From: Hansschlegelia quercus | GTDB taxonomy: Bacteria > Pseudomonadota > Alphaproteobacteria > Rhizobiales > Methylopilaceae | Length of the DNA stretch: 64,000 nt | Direction of reading: 5' to 3' | NCBI RefSeq assembly: GCF_004310425.1 | Contig: NZ_SIUB01000003.1 | Location: 186,001 to 250,000, forward strand | Shown here: positions 28,501 to 39,602 of the stretch, in pieces | Layout: each line of letters opens with the position of its first letter | How positions within the stretch are numbered: position 1 is the first letter of the stretch | Program-made: the position numbers and the translations under genes | Notes under the pieces: model-generated | The model's database searches: none | What the model was told of the DNA's origin: nothing | Seen by the model: the letters and a program-made list of their open reading frames with translations, nothing else

Positions 28501-28907
28501 CCTTCGTCCTCCGCCCCGTCGCCGCCGAGGTCGCGGGCGACCTGGGGCGAGCGGAGCAGGGCGTCGATCTGGGAGCCGCGGTCGAAGCTGTCGTCGATGC
28601 GGAAGCGCAAATCCGGCGCGGATTTCAGCGCCAGCCGCTTAACCACCATCATGCGGAGCTGCTTGCGGTTGGCGTCGAGCGCCGCAAGCACCTTCGCCTC
28701 GTCCCTGCCGCCGAGCGGCATGACATAGGCGGTCGCGAGCTTGAGGTCCGGCGTCATGCGGACCTCCGGGACGGTGATGACGTGCTTTTCCAGCACGGGA
28801 TCCATCACCTCGCCGCGCTGGAGCACGTCGGCCAACGCATGGCGCACGAGTTCGCCCACGCGCAGCATGCGCTGGGACGGGGCCTTAGGCCCGGAACTGC
28901 GGGACAT
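28497..28907 (-). CDS. rbfA: 30S ribosome-binding factor A
   Basis: A 136-residue KH-like assembly factor that acts on the 16S rRNA 5' domain. The [15 protein letters not shown] segment, the V..V..SPDL...VYV-like strand (here [14 protein letters not shown]) and the PDL.F..D.S.D...I..LL motif are the family marks. ATG 28907 has GAAGGAAG upstream; an in-frame earlier start at 28943 lacks it. The infB-rbfA gap holds a palindromic repeat at 29002-29038. Confidence 0.95.
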   Translation of the reverse strand: MSRSSGPKAPSQRMLRVGELVRHALADVLQRGEVMDPVLEKHVITVPEVRMTPDLKLATAYVMPLGGRDEAKVLAALDANRKQLRMMVVKRLALKSAPDLRFRIDDSFDRGSQIDALLRSPQVARDLGGDGAEDEG

Positions 28908-29001
28908 TTTTTCTTCCTTCTTCGCCAAGCGGCTCGGGCCCAAAGGCTTTCGAACCGTCAGGGCCGGGATCGGACCGGCGCTGAGCGGAATGGGTTCAGG
29001 C

Positions 29002-29038
29002 GTGATCCCGGACAGCGGCCAGGCCGATCCGGGATCAC
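29002..29038. repeat. Palindromic element in the infB-rbfA gap
   Basis: GTGATCCCGGA (29002-29012) and TCCGGGATCAC (29028-29038) are perfect 11-bp arms around 15 nt that itself contains CGGCC/GGCCG. It lies in the 139-nt gap inside the translation operon. The end motif GTGATCCCGG resembles the dispersed elements at 20238 and 63884. In RNA it would be a strong stem without a T-tract. Confidence 0.55.
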
Positions 29039-29046
29039 GGTCTTTC

Positions 29047-31767
29047 TCAGAGCGAGCGCTTCACTTCCGTGACGCGGTAGCACTCGATGACGTCGCCCGC
29101 GCGCATGTCCTGGTAGTTCTCGAAGGACATGCCGCACTCAGTGCCGGCGCGGACCTCGGGCACGTCGTCCTTGAAGCGCTTCAGCGTCGAGAGCTTGCCC
29201 TCGTGGATCACCACGTTCTCGCGGATCAGGCGGACGCTTGCGCCCTTCTGCACCACGCCCTCGGTGACGAGGCAGCCGGCGATCTTGCCGACCTTCGACA
29301 CGGCGAAGATCTCGCGGATCTCGGCGTTGCCGAGGAAGTCCTCACGCCGCTCCGGCGACAGCATCCCCGACATCGCGGACTTAATGTCGTCCACCAGGTC
29401 GTAGATGATGTTGTAGTAGCGGATCTCGGTGCCGGTGCGGTCGGCGGCGTCGCGCGCCTCCTTCAGCGCGCGGACGTTGAAGCCGAGCACCACCGCGTTC
29501 GAAGCCGAGGCCAGGATCACGTCGCTCTCGGTCACGCCACCGGCGCCCGACAGCAGGATGCGCACGCCGACCTCGTCGTTGCCGACCTTCTCGAGCGCCT
29601 GCACGATCGCCTCGACCGAGCCCTGCACGTCGCCCTTGATGACCAGCGGGAACTCCTTTTTCCCGGCGACCTTGATCTGCGACATCATTTCTTCGAGGCC
29701 GGAGACGCGCACCGTGGAGCGCGCCGCCGCCTTCTCGCGCTTCTGGCGCTGACGGTATTCTGCGACCTCGCGGGCGCGAGCTTCGTTCTCGACCACCGCG
29801 AGACGGTCGCCCGCCTCCGGCGCGCCGTTGAAGCCGAGGATCTCGACCGGCATGGACGGGCCGGCTTCGGCGACCCCCTGGCCCTGATCGTCGATCAGCG
29901 CGCGCACGCGGCCCCACTCGGCGCCGGCGACGACGATGTCGCCGTGCCTGAGCGTGCCGCGCTGGACCAGCACGGTCGCCACTGGACCGCGGCCGCGGTC
30001 GAGCTTGGCCTCGATGACGGTGCCTTCGGCCGGACGGTCGGGGTTCGCCTTCAGTTCGAGGATTTCGGCCTGCAGCTGGATGAGCTCGAGCAGCTTGTCG
30101 AGGTTGAGCTTCTCCTTGGCCGAAACCTCGACCTCGATGGTCTCGCCGCCCAGCGACTCGACCTGGATTTCGTACTGCAGCAGCTCGCTGCGCACCTTGT
30201 CCGGCTTGGCCTCGGGCTTGTCGATCTTGTTGATCGCCACGATGATCGGCACGCCGGCCGCGCGGGCGTGGTTGATGGCCTCCGCCGTCTGCGGCATGAC
30301 GCCGTCGTCGGCCGCGACCACCAGCACCACGATGTCCGTCGACCGCGCGCCGCGCTGGCGCATGGCGGTGAAGGCGGCGTGGCCGGGCGTGTCGATGAAG
30401 GTGATGAGGCCGCCGAGCGGCGAGGTCACCTGATAGGCGCCAATGTGCTGGGTGATGCCGCCGGCCTCGCCCTTCACCACGGTGGTGTGGCGAATGGCGT
30501 CGAGCAGCGACGTCTTGCCGTGGTCGACATGGCCCATGATGGTCACGACCGGCGGGCGCGTCTTGAGCCCGCCCTCAGGATCGGGAGCGTCGAACAGGCC
30601 TTCCTCGACGTCGGACTCCGCCACGCGGCGAACCGTGTGGCCGAGCTCCTCGGCGACGAGCTGCGCGGTATCGGCGTCGATCAGCTCGTTGATCTTCTTC
30701 ATCACGCCCTGCTTCATCAGCAGGCGCACGACGTCGACCGCGCGCTCCGACATGCGGTTCGCGAGCTCCTGGACGGTGATCGTCTCAGGCACCACGACCT
30801 CGCGGATCAGCTTCTCCTTGGGCTCCTGATGGCCCTTGCCGGTCATCCGCTGGACGCGCCGGCGATAGGAGGCGACGGAGCGCGTGCGGTCTTCGCCCGT
30901 CGCGCCGGTCGCGGTCGTGATGGTGAGGCGCGTGCGCTCCTTGGTCGGCGCGACGCGGGTGCGCTCGGGCTTCGGCGGCGTCACGGGACGCGCAGGCGCG
31001 GCGCCCATGCGGCGGGGAGCGGCGCGCGCAGGCTCATCGCTCTCCGTCGTCATCGGACGGCGGCCGGCGCCGCCGGCGGGGCCTTCGAAGCTGCGCGGAG
31101 GACGTGGCGCGCTGGGCGAAGACGGCCGCGGCGAGGGCGAATAAGGCGCGGGCGACGGCGAAGGCGCGGGCGCGACATAATTTGGGTTGTCGGAGGGGCG
31201 CTCGATCGTGCGCTCTTCGCCGAGACGCTTAGCGGCATCAATCTCGGCGCGGCGGCGGATCTCCTCCTCCTGCGCGCGGCGGGCGTCCTCTTCGCGCTTG
31301 CGCGCTTCGGCGGCGAGGCGCTCACGCTCCTCGTTCGCCTCGCGGATGATGCGGGCGCGGGCCTCGTCCTGAGACTTCTGACGGTCCACCGCCTCGCGTT
31401 GCTTGGCGCCGGCGAGCGCCTGGGCGCGGGCGCCCATCTCGTCGGAGGTCAGCGTGCGCAGGACCATCCCGGGCGAGGACGGGCGCGGCGCGGCCGGGCG
31501 GGGGGCCGGGGCTGTCGGCTCGGGCTTGGCCGCAGGCGGCGGCGGTGGGGCGGCAGGTCGTGCGGGCGCGGCCGGCTGCGGCGCGGCGGCCTTCGCGGCC
31601 TCGGCCGGCGTCAGGATGCGACGCTTCACCTTCTCGACCACCACCGCATTGGTGCGGCCATGGCTGAAGCTCTGGCGCACGACTCCGGGCTCCGAACGCC
31701 CCTTCAGGGAAAGCGTCTTCGGGGAAGCCGTCAGTGTCTTGTCGCCGCTGTTATTGTTGTCCGTCAT
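29047..31767 (-). CDS. infB: Translation initiation factor IF-2
   Basis: A 906-residue GTPase that delivers initiator tRNA to the ribosome. An N-terminal disordered part with Pro/Ala repeats and a long charged helix (about 125-190) leads to the IF2_N domain (about 325-375). The G1 motif GHVDHGKT is at 412-419; DTPGHAAF and NKID follow, then domains II, III and IV. Its ATG overlaps the ylxR-like stop by 4 nt. Only one start is used here as far as can be seen, although shorter IF-2 forms exist in other bacteria. Confidence 0.98.
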   Translation of the reverse strand: MTDNNNSGDKTLTASPKTLSLKGRSEPGVVRQSFSHGRTNAVVVEKVKRRILTPAEAAKAAAPQPAAPARPAAPPPPPAAKPEPTAPAPRPAAPRPSSPGMVLRTLTSDEMGARAQALAGAKQREAVDRQKSQDEARARIIREANEERERLAAEARKREEDARRAQEEEIRRRAEIDAAKRLGEERTIERPSDNPNYVAPAPSPSPAPYSPSPRPSSPSAPRPPRSFEGPAGGAGRRPMTTESDEPARAAPRRMGAAPARPVTPPKPERTRVAPTKERTRLTITTATGATGEDRTRSVASYRRRVQRMTGKGHQEPKEKLIREVVVPETITVQELANRMSERAVDVVRLLMKQGVMKKINELIDADTAQLVAEELGHTVRRVAESDVEEGLFDAPDPEGGLKTRPPVVTIMGHVDHGKTSLLDAIRHTTVVKGEAGGITQHIGAYQVTSPLGGLITFIDTPGHAAFTAMRQRGARSTDIVVLVVAADDGVMPQTAEAINHARAAGVPIIVAINKIDKPEAKPDKVRSELLQYEIQVESLGGETIEVEVSAKEKLNLDKLLELIQLQAEILELKANPDRPAEGTVIEAKLDRGRGPVATVLVQRGTLRHGDIVVAGAEWGRVRALIDDQGQGVAEAGPSMPVEILGFNGAPEAGDRLAVVENEARAREVAEYRQRQKREKAAARSTVRVSGLEEMMSQIKVAGKKEFPLVIKGDVQGSVEAIVQALEKVGNDEVGVRILLSGAGGVTESDVILASASNAVVLGFNVRALKEARDAADRTGTEIRYYNIIYDLVDDIKSAMSGMLSPERREDFLGNAEIREIFAVSKVGKIAGCLVTEGVVQKGASVRLIRENVVIHEGKLSTLKRFKDDVPEVRAGTECGMSFENYQDMRAGDVIECYRVTEVKRSL

Positions 31768-32447
31768 GCCCTGTCCATTTTAGCGGGCTCTTCGCCCGAC
31801 GCCGCAGTCGAACCGGCGGCTTCCGCCGGCTCGGGCCCGTCGTTCATGCCCCTGTATCGCGCGAGGGCTTCGCATCGCGCGAGAAAGGCGGCGCTGACCG
31901 GGCCGGCGAGCAGCGCTGCATGTACCACATTCGACCGCCCCAACGCCAAGTCCAATTGGGCGGAGCGGAACAGTCCCACACGCCTGGTCTCGCCGGTCTT
32001 TCCGGCGCGCCTCCAGGCCTGCGCAAGCTTGCGGACGCCGTCGGCGCCGGCGTCCGCGGCTTCGATCAGGGCGAGAACGGGCTCCTTCATCAGAGCCGCC
32101 TCGACCTTGGCGAAGCCGCAGACCACCCGGCCCGCTTTGTTGGCGAAGCCGAGCATGGCGAGCGTCTGGCGCTCGAGAAGTTCGTCGACGGTCTGGTCGA
32201 TCGCCGGATCGACCATGACCGCATCCTTCAGGCCGCGGGCGAACGCCTTGCGGGTGACCGCGAGACGCACCGCGTCCGCAGTCGCCGTCACCCATGCGCC
32301 CCGGCCGGGAAGCTCGCGCTTCAGGTCGGGGACAACCTGCCCGTCCGGCGCGCGGACGAAGCGGATCAGCTCTTCCGCCGGTCGGACCGCGCGGGTCGCG
32401 ACACAGGTGCGCTCGGGCGCATTCCGGTCGTCGTCCTTCGCGGCCAT
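31764..32447 (-). CDS. ylxR: YlxR (DUF448) RNA-binding protein fused to an L7Ae-like domain
   Basis: A 227-residue protein. Residues about 10-90 are the YlxR domain ([25 protein letters not shown]...PGRGAWV), whose GRGAW motif is diagnostic. Residues about 105-200 resemble the L7Ae/L30e fold ([20 protein letters not shown]). In Gram-positives the two are separate genes (ylxR, ylxQ); fusion is common in alphaproteobacteria. Role in the nusA-infB operon is probably RNA binding or transcription-related. ATG 32447 gives a compact start; an earlier frame would overlap nusA. Confidence 0.9.
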   Translation of the reverse strand: MAAKDDDRNAPERTCVATRAVRPAEELIRFVRAPDGQVVPDLKRELPGRGAWVTATADAVRLAVTRKAFARGLKDAVMVDPAIDQTVDELLERQTLAMLGFANKAGRVVCGFAKVEAALMKEPVLALIEAADAGADGVRKLAQAWRRAGKTGETRRVGLFRSAQLDLALGRSNVVHAALLAGPVSAAFLARCEALARYRGMNDGPEPAEAAGSTAASGEEPAKMDRA

Positions 32448-32460
32448 TCCGGTCGTGACC

Positions 32461-34056
32461 TCAGACGCCGGCCTCGGCCGGCTCCTCGATCGCGGGCGGG
32501 GCAAGGTCTTCTTCGGTGATCCAGCCGGCCTTCACGCGGGCCTGCATGATCATCGCCTCCGCCTCGTCGCGGGTGATCTCGAAGCCGTCGAGGGCGCCGG
32601 CCTCGCGGCGGGCCTCCGGGCCGGAGCGGTCGATCCAGCCGACGAGATCGTCGGTGGCGCAGCCCGCCAGGTCCTCGACCGACTTGATGTCGTTTTCGCC
32701 GAAGGCGACGAGCATCGCGGTCGTGACGCCCGGGACCTCCTTGACATCGTCCGCGACGCCGAGCGCGACGCGCTTCTCGTCGTATTCGGCCTCGATGCGG
32801 GCGAGATTGTCCTGCGCGCGGCTCTGGATCTCGGCCGCCATCTCGTCGTCGAAGCCCTCGATCGCGGCGAGTTCGGACGGGTCGACATAGGCCACTTCCT
32901 CGACCGAGGTGAAGCCTTCGGCCGCAAGCAGCTGGCCGAGCGTCTCGTCGACGTCGAGCGCGTCCATGAAGGTCTGCGTGCGGGCCAGGAACTCCTTCTG
33001 GCGACGCTCGCTCTCCTCGGCCTCTGTGAGGATGTCGATGTCCCAGCCGGTGAGCTGGGAGGCGAGACGCACGTTCTGGCCACGGCGGCCGATGGCCAGC
33101 GAAAGCTGGTCGTCAGGGACGACAACCTCGATCTTTGCCGAATCCTCGTCGAGCACGACCTTCACGACCTGCGCGGGTTGGAGCGCGTTGACGATGAACG
33201 TCGCCGCGTCCTGGCTCCACGGGATGATGTCGATCTTCTCGCCCTGCAGCTCCTGCACGACCGCCTGGACGCGTGACCCGCGCATGCCGACGCAGGCGCC
33301 GACCGGATCGATCGAGCCGTCGCGCGAGATCACGGCGATCTTGGCGCGCGAGCCCGGGTCGCGCGCCACCGCCTTAACCTCGATCACGCCGTCATAGATC
33401 TCCGGCACTTCCTGCGCGAAGAGCTTCGCCATGAACTGCGGATGGGTGCGCGACAGGAAGATCTGCGGACCACGCGGTTCGCGGCGGACGTCGTAGACAT
33501 AAGCGCGGACGCGGTCGCCGACGCGGAACAGCTCGCGCGGCAGCAGCTCGTCGCGCCGCACGATCGCCTCGCCACGGCCGAGGTCCACGACCACGTTGCC
33601 GTATTCGACGCGCTTCACGAGCCCGTTCACGATGTCGCCGATGCGGTCCTTGTATTCCTGGTACTGACGGTCGCGCTCGGCGTCGCGGACCTTCTGGACG
33701 ATGACCTGCTTGGCCGACTGCGCGGCGATGCGGCCGAAGTCGAAGGGCGGCAGCGTCTCGGCGATATAGTCGCCGGCCTGCGCCGCAGGGTTCTTCTTGC
33801 GGGCGGCCTCGACGCCGATCTCGATATTGTCGTTCTCGACGAGGTCGACGACGAGCATCAGTCGCGAGAGCCGGATCTCGCCGGACTTCGCGTTGATCTC
33901 GGCCCTGATCTCGGTCTCCTGACCGTAGCGCGACTTCGCGGCCTTCTGGATCGCGTCCTCCATCGCCTCGAGGACGATCGACTTGTCGATCACCTTCTCG
34001 CGGGCGACGGCTTCCGCGATCTGCAGCAGCTCGAGCCTGTTGGCGCTGACCGCCAT
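32461..34056 (-). CDS. nusA: Transcription termination/antitermination protein NusA
   Basis: A 531-residue RNA polymerase-binding factor. The N-terminal domain (about 1-125), S1 domain (about 130-200), and two KH domains (about 230-360; [19 protein letters not shown] and [14 protein letters not shown]) are in order. The C-terminal region (about 365-520) has acidic helix-hairpin-helix repeats, as in E. coli and other alphaproteobacteria. It begins 1 nt after the rimP stop. Confidence 0.97.
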   Translation of the reverse strand: MAVSANRLELLQIAEAVAREKVIDKSIVLEAMEDAIQKAAKSRYGQETEIRAEINAKSGEIRLSRLMLVVDLVENDNIEIGVEAARKKNPAAQAGDYIAETLPPFDFGRIAAQSAKQVIVQKVRDAERDRQYQEYKDRIGDIVNGLVKRVEYGNVVVDLGRGEAIVRRDELLPRELFRVGDRVRAYVYDVRREPRGPQIFLSRTHPQFMAKLFAQEVPEIYDGVIEVKAVARDPGSRAKIAVISRDGSIDPVGACVGMRGSRVQAVVQELQGEKIDIIPWSQDAATFIVNALQPAQVVKVVLDEDSAKIEVVVPDDQLSLAIGRRGQNVRLASQLTGWDIDILTEAEESERRQKEFLARTQTFMDALDVDETLGQLLAAEGFTSVEEVAYVDPSELAAIEGFDDEMAAEIQSRAQDNLARIEAEYDEKRVALGVADDVKEVPGVTTAMLVAFGENDIKSVEDLAGCATDDLVGWIDRSGPEARREAGALDGFEITRDEAEAMIMQARVKAGWITEEDLAPPAIEEPAEAGV

Positions 34057-34057
34057 G

Positions 34058-34726
34058 TCACGTCCTCCGTGGCTTTGGCTTACGAGCAGGGCTCGCGCCG
34101 TCGTTATGTCCGTCGTCCGAGGGCGGCGCCTCGTCCGCGTCGTCCGGCGCGCGCCCGGCGGCCTTCGCGCGGCGCAGGGCCTCGCGGATGAGTTGGTCGG
34201 TCAGGATCAGCCGGGCCTCGCCGATATCGGCGATCGGCAGAGACGAGCGCGCGGTCTCGTCCTTGGCGGCGTCGTCGCGCCGCAGAATGGCGTTCTGACC
34301 TTCGACGCCCTCGATCACGCCCTTGAAGCGCTTCCGCCCCTCGACCGGCACTTCCATCTCGACTTTGGCGAGATGACCGGCCCAGCGGGAGAAGTCCGTC
34401 ACCCGCACCAGCGGCCGGTCGATTCCCGGTGAGGACATTTCGAGATTGTAGGCCCGGTCGATCGGATCCTCGACGTCGAGCACCGGCGCGATCGCCTTCG
34501 AGGCCAGCTCGCAATCATTGACCGTGAACGTGCCGTCGGCGCGCTCGGCCATGATCTGGAGGGTGCAGCCGTCGCGCCCCGAGATCTTCACCCGCACCAA
34601 CCGGAAGCCGAGATCGGCGAGCGGAGGAGCGACGATCGCGGCCACGCGGGCGTCGATCCCGGTCTCGGTGACGAGGCGGGGTTCGTCCAGCGGGCTGTCG
34701 ATGTCGAGCGCGATGCCGTCGGTCAT
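34058..34726 (-). CDS. rimP: Ribosome maturation factor RimP
   Basis: A 222-residue protein for 30S assembly. Residues about 17-165 are the RimP fold: [25 protein letters not shown]...[15 protein letters not shown]...[14 protein letters not shown] charged low-complexity tail extends it beyond the usual length of about 150-170. ATG 34726 lacks a clear ribosome-binding site but is the only start near the family N-terminus. First gene of the rimP-nusA-ylxR-infB-rbfA-truB-rpsO-pnp operon; the 199-nt divergent gap to the GGDEF gene must contain its promoter. Confidence 0.94.
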   Translation of the reverse strand: MTDGIALDIDSPLDEPRLVTETGIDARVAAIVAPPLADLGFRLVRVKISGRDGCTLQIMAERADGTFTVNDCELASKAIAPVLDVEDPIDRAYNLEMSSPGIDRPLVRVTDFSRWAGHLAKVEMEVPVEGRKRFKGVIEGVEGQNAILRRDDAAKDETARSSLPIADIGEARLILTDQLIREALRRAKAAGRAPDDADEAPPSDDGHNDGASPARKPKPRRT

Positions 34727-34925
34727 GAAGAGTTGGGGTTCGCCTAAACGATTTTGGAGCGGGCCCCGGAGGACCCACCCTCGAAGGGCTCTATCGAGCC
34801 AGTCGACGATGTCAGTGATGGCAGGGATATACGCGCCCAAGCGGCGGATCGCAAGACGTCGAAGGCGAGGGATCAAGGAGGCGTTAACATCGGCGGGGCT
34901 AGCTTGACGAGATGGTAGGCGTTCG

Positions 34926-36524
34926 ATGGCGAATTTTGCAGACCAAGTAGCGACGCTGAAGGCCGGTTTCATGAGGCATCGCGTCAAGATTTTCGACCTC
35001 GGGCTGGTCTCGGGCGGACTTGCGGCCGCGGCGCTGTTCGCGTTCGAGGTCGACGTCTTCAAGAACGAGGGCCAGCTCTCGCAGGCCCAGCAAGGGATCG
35101 AACTCGACGAGCTGTTCGCGCTGACGACGCTGACCGTGATCGGGGTGCTGTTCTACGCTTGGCGGCGCGCCCGCGAGCACAAGCGCGAAAACGCGCGGCG
35201 GATCGAGGCTGAAAGCGAGGTCATGGCGCTCGCGATGCAGGATCCGCTGACGGGCCTGCCGAACCGGCGCCAGTTCACCGATGTCCTCAAGGCCGCGCTC
35301 AAGGTCGTGCCGGCCGAGCCCGAAGCCCACGCTCTGCTTCTTCTCGATCTCAATGGTTTCAAGAAGATCAACGACGTATTCGGGCACCCCGTCGGCGATC
35401 AGGCCCTCATCAATGTCGGCGCGCGGCTCATGAGGGCAGTGCGCGACGGGGATCTCGTGGCGCGGCTTGGAGGCGACGAATTTGCGATCGTCGCGCGAAA
35501 TGTAGGAGGCGCCGAGGGCGCCTCCAGCGTCGCGCGCCGCGTGCTCGACGCCTTCGCGACGCCCGTCGAGATCGCCGGATCGCGCCATGCGGTCGGCGTC
35601 GGCATCGGCGTCGCCTTGGCCCCGCATGACGGAGACGAGGCCGATGAGCTCCTGCGCAAGGCCGACGTCGCGCTCTACCGCGCCAAGGCCGAGCGCGTCT
35701 CCGCCATCCGCTTCTTCGAACCCGGCATGGAGGCCCGGCTCCGTGAGCGCGACGAACTCGAGCGCGCTCTGCGTGAGGCGATCGAGGCCAACCGCTTCGC
35801 TTTGCTCTTCCAGCCGACCGCGCGGCTTGGCGGGGAGGGCGTCGCGAGCTTCGAAGCGTCGGCCAAATGGACCCATCCCAAGCTCGGCGAGATCGGACCC
35901 GAACGCTACGCCCCGATCGCCGAGGAGGCTGGTCTGCTCTCCTCGCTGATGCAGGGATTGTTCCTGCGAGCGTGCGCCGAGGCCGCGGGCTGGCCGCGTG
36001 ACGTGCGGCTCTCGTTCGCCCTGCCCGGCGCCCTGATGCTCGACCGCACGTTTGGCTTGAAAATCCTGGCGGCCTTTGCGGAAACCGGGCTCGACCCGAA
36101 GCGTCTCGACCTCGAGATCGACGAAGGCGCTCTGATCCGCGAGACCGAAGCGGCCGAAGCGTTCCTGCCGCCGCTCAGGGCGGCCGGCGTCGCGGTCATC
36201 GCGCGGAATTTCGGCACCGGCTATTCGAACCTGAAGAACCTCCAGCGGCTCTCGCTCGACGGCATAAAGATCGACAGCAGCTTCGTCGCCGCCATGGAGC
36301 ACGACCGGAAGGCCGCGGTCATGGTGCGCGCGTTGATCAACATCGGACGGGGACTGGATCTTTCCGTCTCGGCGGACGGGGTCCGAGACGCCGGGCAGGA
36401 GGCGTCGCTCGCCGCGCAGGGCTGCGATCGAGCGCAGGGCTCGCTCTATGGCGGGCCGGTGGACGGCGCCCGCGCCGCGGCGCTCGCCGGAGGAGAGGCC
36501 GCTTCGGCGAACCTCGCAATCTGA
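34926..36524 (+). CDS. GGDEF protein with degenerate EAL domain
   Basis: A 532-residue membrane protein with two N-terminal helices (about 23-42 and 64-80), a GGDEF domain (about 100-265) and an EAL-like domain (about 275-525). GGDEF is intact at 182-186 and a product-binding RxxD I-site (RDGD) is at 173-176, so diguanylate cyclase activity is plausible. In the EAL part Glu310 remains but the motif reads EAS; the DDFG metal site is RNFG (residues 427-430), and the Asn of the usual NxS segment is replaced by Ala. Phosphodiesterase activity is therefore probably lost, leaving c-di-GMP binding or regulation as possible roles. Confidence 0.9.
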   Translation: MANFADQVATLKAGFMRHRVKIFDLGLVSGGLAAAALFAFEVDVFKNEGQLSQAQQGIELDELFALTTLTVIGVLFYAWRRAREHKRENARRIEAESEVMALAMQDPLTGLPNRRQFTDVLKAALKVVPAEPEAHALLLLDLNGFKKINDVFGHPVGDQALINVGARLMRAVRDGDLVARLGGDEFAIVARNVGGAEGASSVARRVLDAFATPVEIAGSRHAVGVGIGVALAPHDGDEADELLRKADVALYRAKAERVSAIRFFEPGMEARLRERDELERALREAIEANRFALLFQPTARLGGEGVASFEASAKWTHPKLGEIGPERYAPIAEEAGLLSSLMQGLFLRACAEAAGWPRDVRLSFALPGALMLDRTFGLKILAAFAETGLDPKRLDLEIDEGALIRETEAAEAFLPPLRAAGVAVIARNFGTGYSNLKNLQRLSLDGIKIDSSFVAAMEHDRKAAVMVRALINIGRGLDLSVSADGVRDAGQEASLAAQGCDRAQGSLYGGPVDGARAAALAGGEAASANLAI

Positions 36525-36587
36525 CGAAAGGGGTGGCGAGACCGGCCGCGACGCGGCATGACAAGGCCATACCTCCGGAGGCCCGAC

Positions 36588-36998
36588 ATGCCCGACGTCC
36601 GTTCCATGTGCGCGACCGGCCTCAGCGGCCAGATGGGGCTGAACGGCGTGCTGCCCTGGGAGGGCGACCAGCGGCCGGAGTTCACGGCCGACGTCGCGCG
36701 CTTCTTCGAGCTCACGCAGGGCCACGTTCTGATCGCGGGTCAGAAGACGATCGAGGCGATCCCGGATTTCGCCCGACGCGACCGCACTTTGTTCATCATC
36801 CGTCGCGACATGGAGCCCGAAAAGGTGCTCGCGCAGTTCTCCGACCGCGTCGTCTTCATCGGCGGCGGGCCGGTCGCCTGGGGCGCCTACGCGCCCTTTA
36901 TCCGCCACTGGGACATCAACCGCCTGCCCTATGACGGCCCGGCCGACCGCTGGTTCGACCCGGCATGGCTGTCCGCGGGCGGCGCGCAAAAGCCCTGA
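36588..36998 (+). CDS. Dihydrofolate reductase-like protein (divergent, short)
   Basis: A 136-residue protein with a DHFR-like course: residues about 5-25 (CATGLSGQMGLNGVLPW), a VLIAGQKTIEAIPDF segment like the GR.T..S.P motif, and a late FIGGGPVAW strand. It is shorter than FolA (about 160) and the acidic active-site position after LPW is not convincing, so it may not be the housekeeping enzyme. CCGGAGG at 36574-36580 is well spaced from ATG 36588. Orphan gene between the GGDEF and FUSC genes. Confidence 0.65.
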   Translation: MPDVRSMCATGLSGQMGLNGVLPWEGDQRPEFTADVARFFELTQGHVLIAGQKTIEAIPDFARRDRTLFIIRRDMEPEKVLAQFSDRVVFIGGGPVAWGAYAPFIRHWDINRLPYDGPADRWFDPAWLSAGGAQKP

Positions 36999-37004
36999 AC
37001 TTCG

Positions 37005-38072
37005 TCAGTCCGCGGAATCCTGGGCCCGCTCTTGAGCTTCTCCCAGCCGGTCGGCGAGATCGCCGAGATTGGCGTCGAGATTTCGCAGCGCGAAGACCAG
37101 GCCCATCGTCGGCACGGCGGCCGCGACATCGATGAGGCGGACCGTCTCGCCGTCGCGGAGGTGCGCCACCGCGTCGTCGAGCGCCGCAAGTTTGGCGTCC
37201 GTCTCGGCCCGGGCGATCGCGGCGTCGTGGCCTGCGGCGATCTCGTCGAGCATGTCGGCCGCCGCCAGAATGACCTCGTCGGCGAGCGGGCCGACCATGC
37301 GGCGCGTCGCGTCCGGCGCCGCGGCGAGCGCCCGCTCGACGGCCACGGCGTCGTTGCGCACCCGCCAGAGCGTGCGGGCGAGCGAGGAGCGGGCCTCGGC
37401 GCCCGATCGCGCGCCGGGCGCCCGCCTGGCGTCGGTCACGGTCTTCTCGAGCGCCGCGAGCTTGCGGCGGATCGCATCCTGCGCTCCCAGCAGGAGATGC
37501 GCTCCGTCCGGGCCGCGCTTGCGGGTCGGCGCCCCGCGCAGCAGCGCGGCGATGTCGTGCGCGACGGCGCGGGCTTCCTTCGCGAGGTCGCGATCGACAT
37601 GGGCCGGGAACACGACCAGCGTCGCGACCACGCCGATCGCGCAGCCGAGCAGCACCTCCATGATGCGCTCGGCTGCGATCTCGAGCGTGTTGGTCTGGTT
37701 CGCCGTCGCGACCAGCAGGATCGCTGCGGTGATCGGCGCGAGCCGCAGCATCGGCCGTCCCGCCGCCGCGAAGGCGAGGACCGCGACCACGACGGTCAAC
37801 GTGATCGAGGTCGAGATCAGCGAATGCGGATGGAAGAACGCCGCAGCGCCGCCGACGAGCGAGCCGATCACGGTGCCGACCGCCCGCTCCTGCGCCGCCG
37901 TCACCGTGCCGCCGACGCTCGCCTGCACCACGATCAGCGCGGAAATCACGCTCCAATAGCCTTGCGGCAGCCCGAGCAGCGTGGCGAGCACGAAGGCGGA
38001 CACGGAGGCGACCGCGACCTTGACGGCGAACTTCACGTCGGCGGCGTGTCGGTCGGCGAGCTGGGTGAACAT
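37005..38072 (-). CDS. FUSC-family (aromatic acid exporter-like) membrane protein
   Basis: A 355-residue protein with six hydrophobic segments between about 14 and 170 and a helical cytoplasmic C-terminal half. The YWSVISALIVVQASVGGT segment and the E.A..RI.E.L.G..IG motif match the FUSC/YccS/ArAE group, which contains putative exporters of hydroxylated aromatic acids and fusaric acid. The start is uncertain: ATG 38072 is used; a TTG at 38114 would add 14 residues. Divergent from miaB and convergent with the DHFR-like gene. Confidence 0.82.
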   Translation of the reverse strand: MFTQLADRHAADVKFAVKVAVASVSAFVLATLLGLPQGYWSVISALIVVQASVGGTVTAAQERAVGTVIGSLVGGAAAFFHPHSLISTSITLTVVVAVLAFAAAGRPMLRLAPITAAILLVATANQTNTLEIAAERIMEVLLGCAIGVVATLVVFPAHVDRDLAKEARAVAHDIAALLRGAPTRKRGPDGAHLLLGAQDAIRRKLAALEKTVTDARRAPGARSGAEARSSLARTLWRVRNDAVAVERALAAAPDATRRMVGPLADEVILAAADMLDEIAAGHDAAIARAETDAKLAALDDAVAHLRDGETVRLIDVAAAVPTMGLVFALRNLDANLGDLADRLGEAQERAQDSAD

Positions 38073-38216
38073 GGCGAGGGGGCGTTTCCGCAAGAGGTAT
38101 CGCGAGGCCGCCAAGGGGATATTGCCGCGGCGCTATTCTCTCCAAGCGCTTTTCGGGCTAATGCTGTGGACACGGGCGGCGCGCGCCGCTCGAGGAGTCC
38201 TGAAGACCTGATCTGA

Positions 38217-39602
38217 ATGACAGCCAGCAGTCCCAAACTGTTCGTCAAATCCTACGGCTGTCAGATGAACGTCTACGACGCCGAGCGCATGGCCGACGCG
38301 CTGGCGCCCGAGGGTTACGTCGCCGCGTCGAGCGCGGAAGACGCCGACGTCATCGTCCTCAACACCTGCCACATCCGCGAAAAGGCCGCCGAGAAGGTCT
38401 ATTCCGAGCTCGGCCGCATCCGGAAGATGAAGGCTCAGACGGGCCGGTCGCCGATTGTTGCGGTCGCTGGCTGCGTTGCGCAGGCGGAAGGCGCCGAGAT
38501 ACTCAAGCGCTCTTCCGTCGTCGACCTCGTCGTCGGCCCGCAGAGCTACCAGCGCCTGCCGGAGCTGCTGCGCGGCGCCAAGGCCGGCCTCAAGCCGGTC
38601 GACACCGATTTCGCCGTCGAGGACAAGTTCGAGCGGCTCGTCGCGCCTGCGCCGAAAGCCATCCGCGGCCGCGGCGTCACCGCCTTCCTCACCGTGCAGG
38701 AGGGCTGCGACAAGTTCTGCACCTTCTGCGTCGTGCCCTACACGCGCGGCGCCGAGGCGTCGCGGCCGGTCAGCCAGATCGTCGCCGAGGCCGAACGGCT
38801 GGCGGGCGCCGGCGTCCGCGAGATCACGCTGCTCGGCCAGAACGTCGACGCCTATCACGGCGACGGCCCGGACGGCCGGGTCTGGTCGCTCGCCCGCCTG
38901 CTCTACGAACTCGCCAAAATTCCCGGCGTCGCGCGGCTGCGATACACGACCAGCCATCCGCGCGACTTCGACGACGACCTGATCGCCGCGCATCGCGACC
39001 TGCCGGCGCTGATGCCGTATTTGCACCTGCCCGTGCAGTCCGGCTCGGACCGCATTCTCGCGGCGATGAACCGCAAGCACACCGCGGCGGAGTATCTCCG
39101 GCTGATCGAGCGGATCCGCTCGGCCCAGCCGGACATCGCGCTATCCGGCGACTTCATCGTCGGATTTCCTGGCGAGACCGACGCCGATTTCGAGGCGACG
39201 CTCAAGATCGTGCGCGACGCGGCCTACGCCTCCGCCTTCACTTTCAAATACAGCCCGCGGCCGGGCACGCCCGCGGCCGACCGCGACGGGCAGATCGACG
39301 AGGCGCTGAAGTCCGAGCGGCTGCAGCGCCTGCAGGCGCTGATCGCCGAGCAGCAGGCCGCGTTCGCCCGTTCGCTGATCGGCCGCCGCATCAGCGTGCT
39401 GCTCGACCGGCCGGGCCGCGATCCCGGCCAGATCGCGGGCCGCTCGCCATACCTCCAGCCCGTTCAGCTCGTCGCGCCCGGCGCGGCGGTCGGCGACCTG
39501 ATCGACGTCGTCGTGACCGGCGTCGGCACGAACTCCCTGTTCGCCGCGCCTGCGGGCGACGCGCGCGAAGCGATCCCTGAGCTCGCGGAGGCTACCGGTT
39601 GA
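38217..39602 (+). CDS. miaB: tRNA (i6A37) methylthiotransferase MiaB
   Basis: A 461-residue radical-SAM enzyme that adds the 2-methylthio group to i6A37 of tRNAs. The N-terminal cluster cysteines are Cys15, Cys51 and Cys86; the radical-SAM triad CDKFCTFC is Cys164, Cys168 and Cys171; a TRAM domain (about 375-440) ends it. First gene of miaB-phoH-ybeY-corC-lnt, which is conserved in alphaproteobacteria. The last bases overlap the TTG start of phoH. Confidence 0.97.
   Translation: MTASSPKLFVKSYGCQMNVYDAERMADALAPEGYVAASSAEDADVIVLNTCHIREKAAEKVYSELGRIRKMKAQTGRSPIVAVAGCVAQAEGAEILKRSSVVDLVVGPQSYQRLPELLRGAKAGLKPVDTDFAVEDKFERLVAPAPKAIRGRGVTAFLTVQEGCDKFCTFCVVPYTRGAEASRPVSQIVAEAERLAGAGVREITLLGQNVDAYHGDGPDGRVWSLARLLYELAKIPGVARLRYTTSHPRDFDDDLIAAHRDLPALMPYLHLPVQSGSDRILAAMNRKHTAAEYLRLIERIRSAQPDIALSGDFIVGFPGETDADFEATLKIVRDAAYASAFTFKYSPRPGTPAADRDGQIDEALKSERLQRLQALIAEQQAAFARSLIGRRISVLLDRPGRDPGQIAGRSPYLQPVQLVAPGAAVGDLIDVVVTGVGTNSLFAAPAGDAREAIPELAEATG

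Noticed and set aside
28741-33276. A 1511-codon open frame on the plus strand
   Set aside because: It is antisense to infB, ylxR and nusA, whose frames carry clear domains. Its composition (Asp/His/Arg/Leu-rich, repetitive) is typical of GC-rich antisense shadow frames.
34058-35062. 112-residue extension of RimP upstream of 34726
   Set aside because: The extra stretch runs antisense into the GGDEF gene and its sequence is unlike RimP; the family N-terminus matches the ATG at 34726.
38072-38114. Longer FUSC-protein start at TTG 38114
   Set aside because: The added 14 residues have no good ribosome-binding site and are not typical; the ATG 38072 is used instead, with uncertainty noted.
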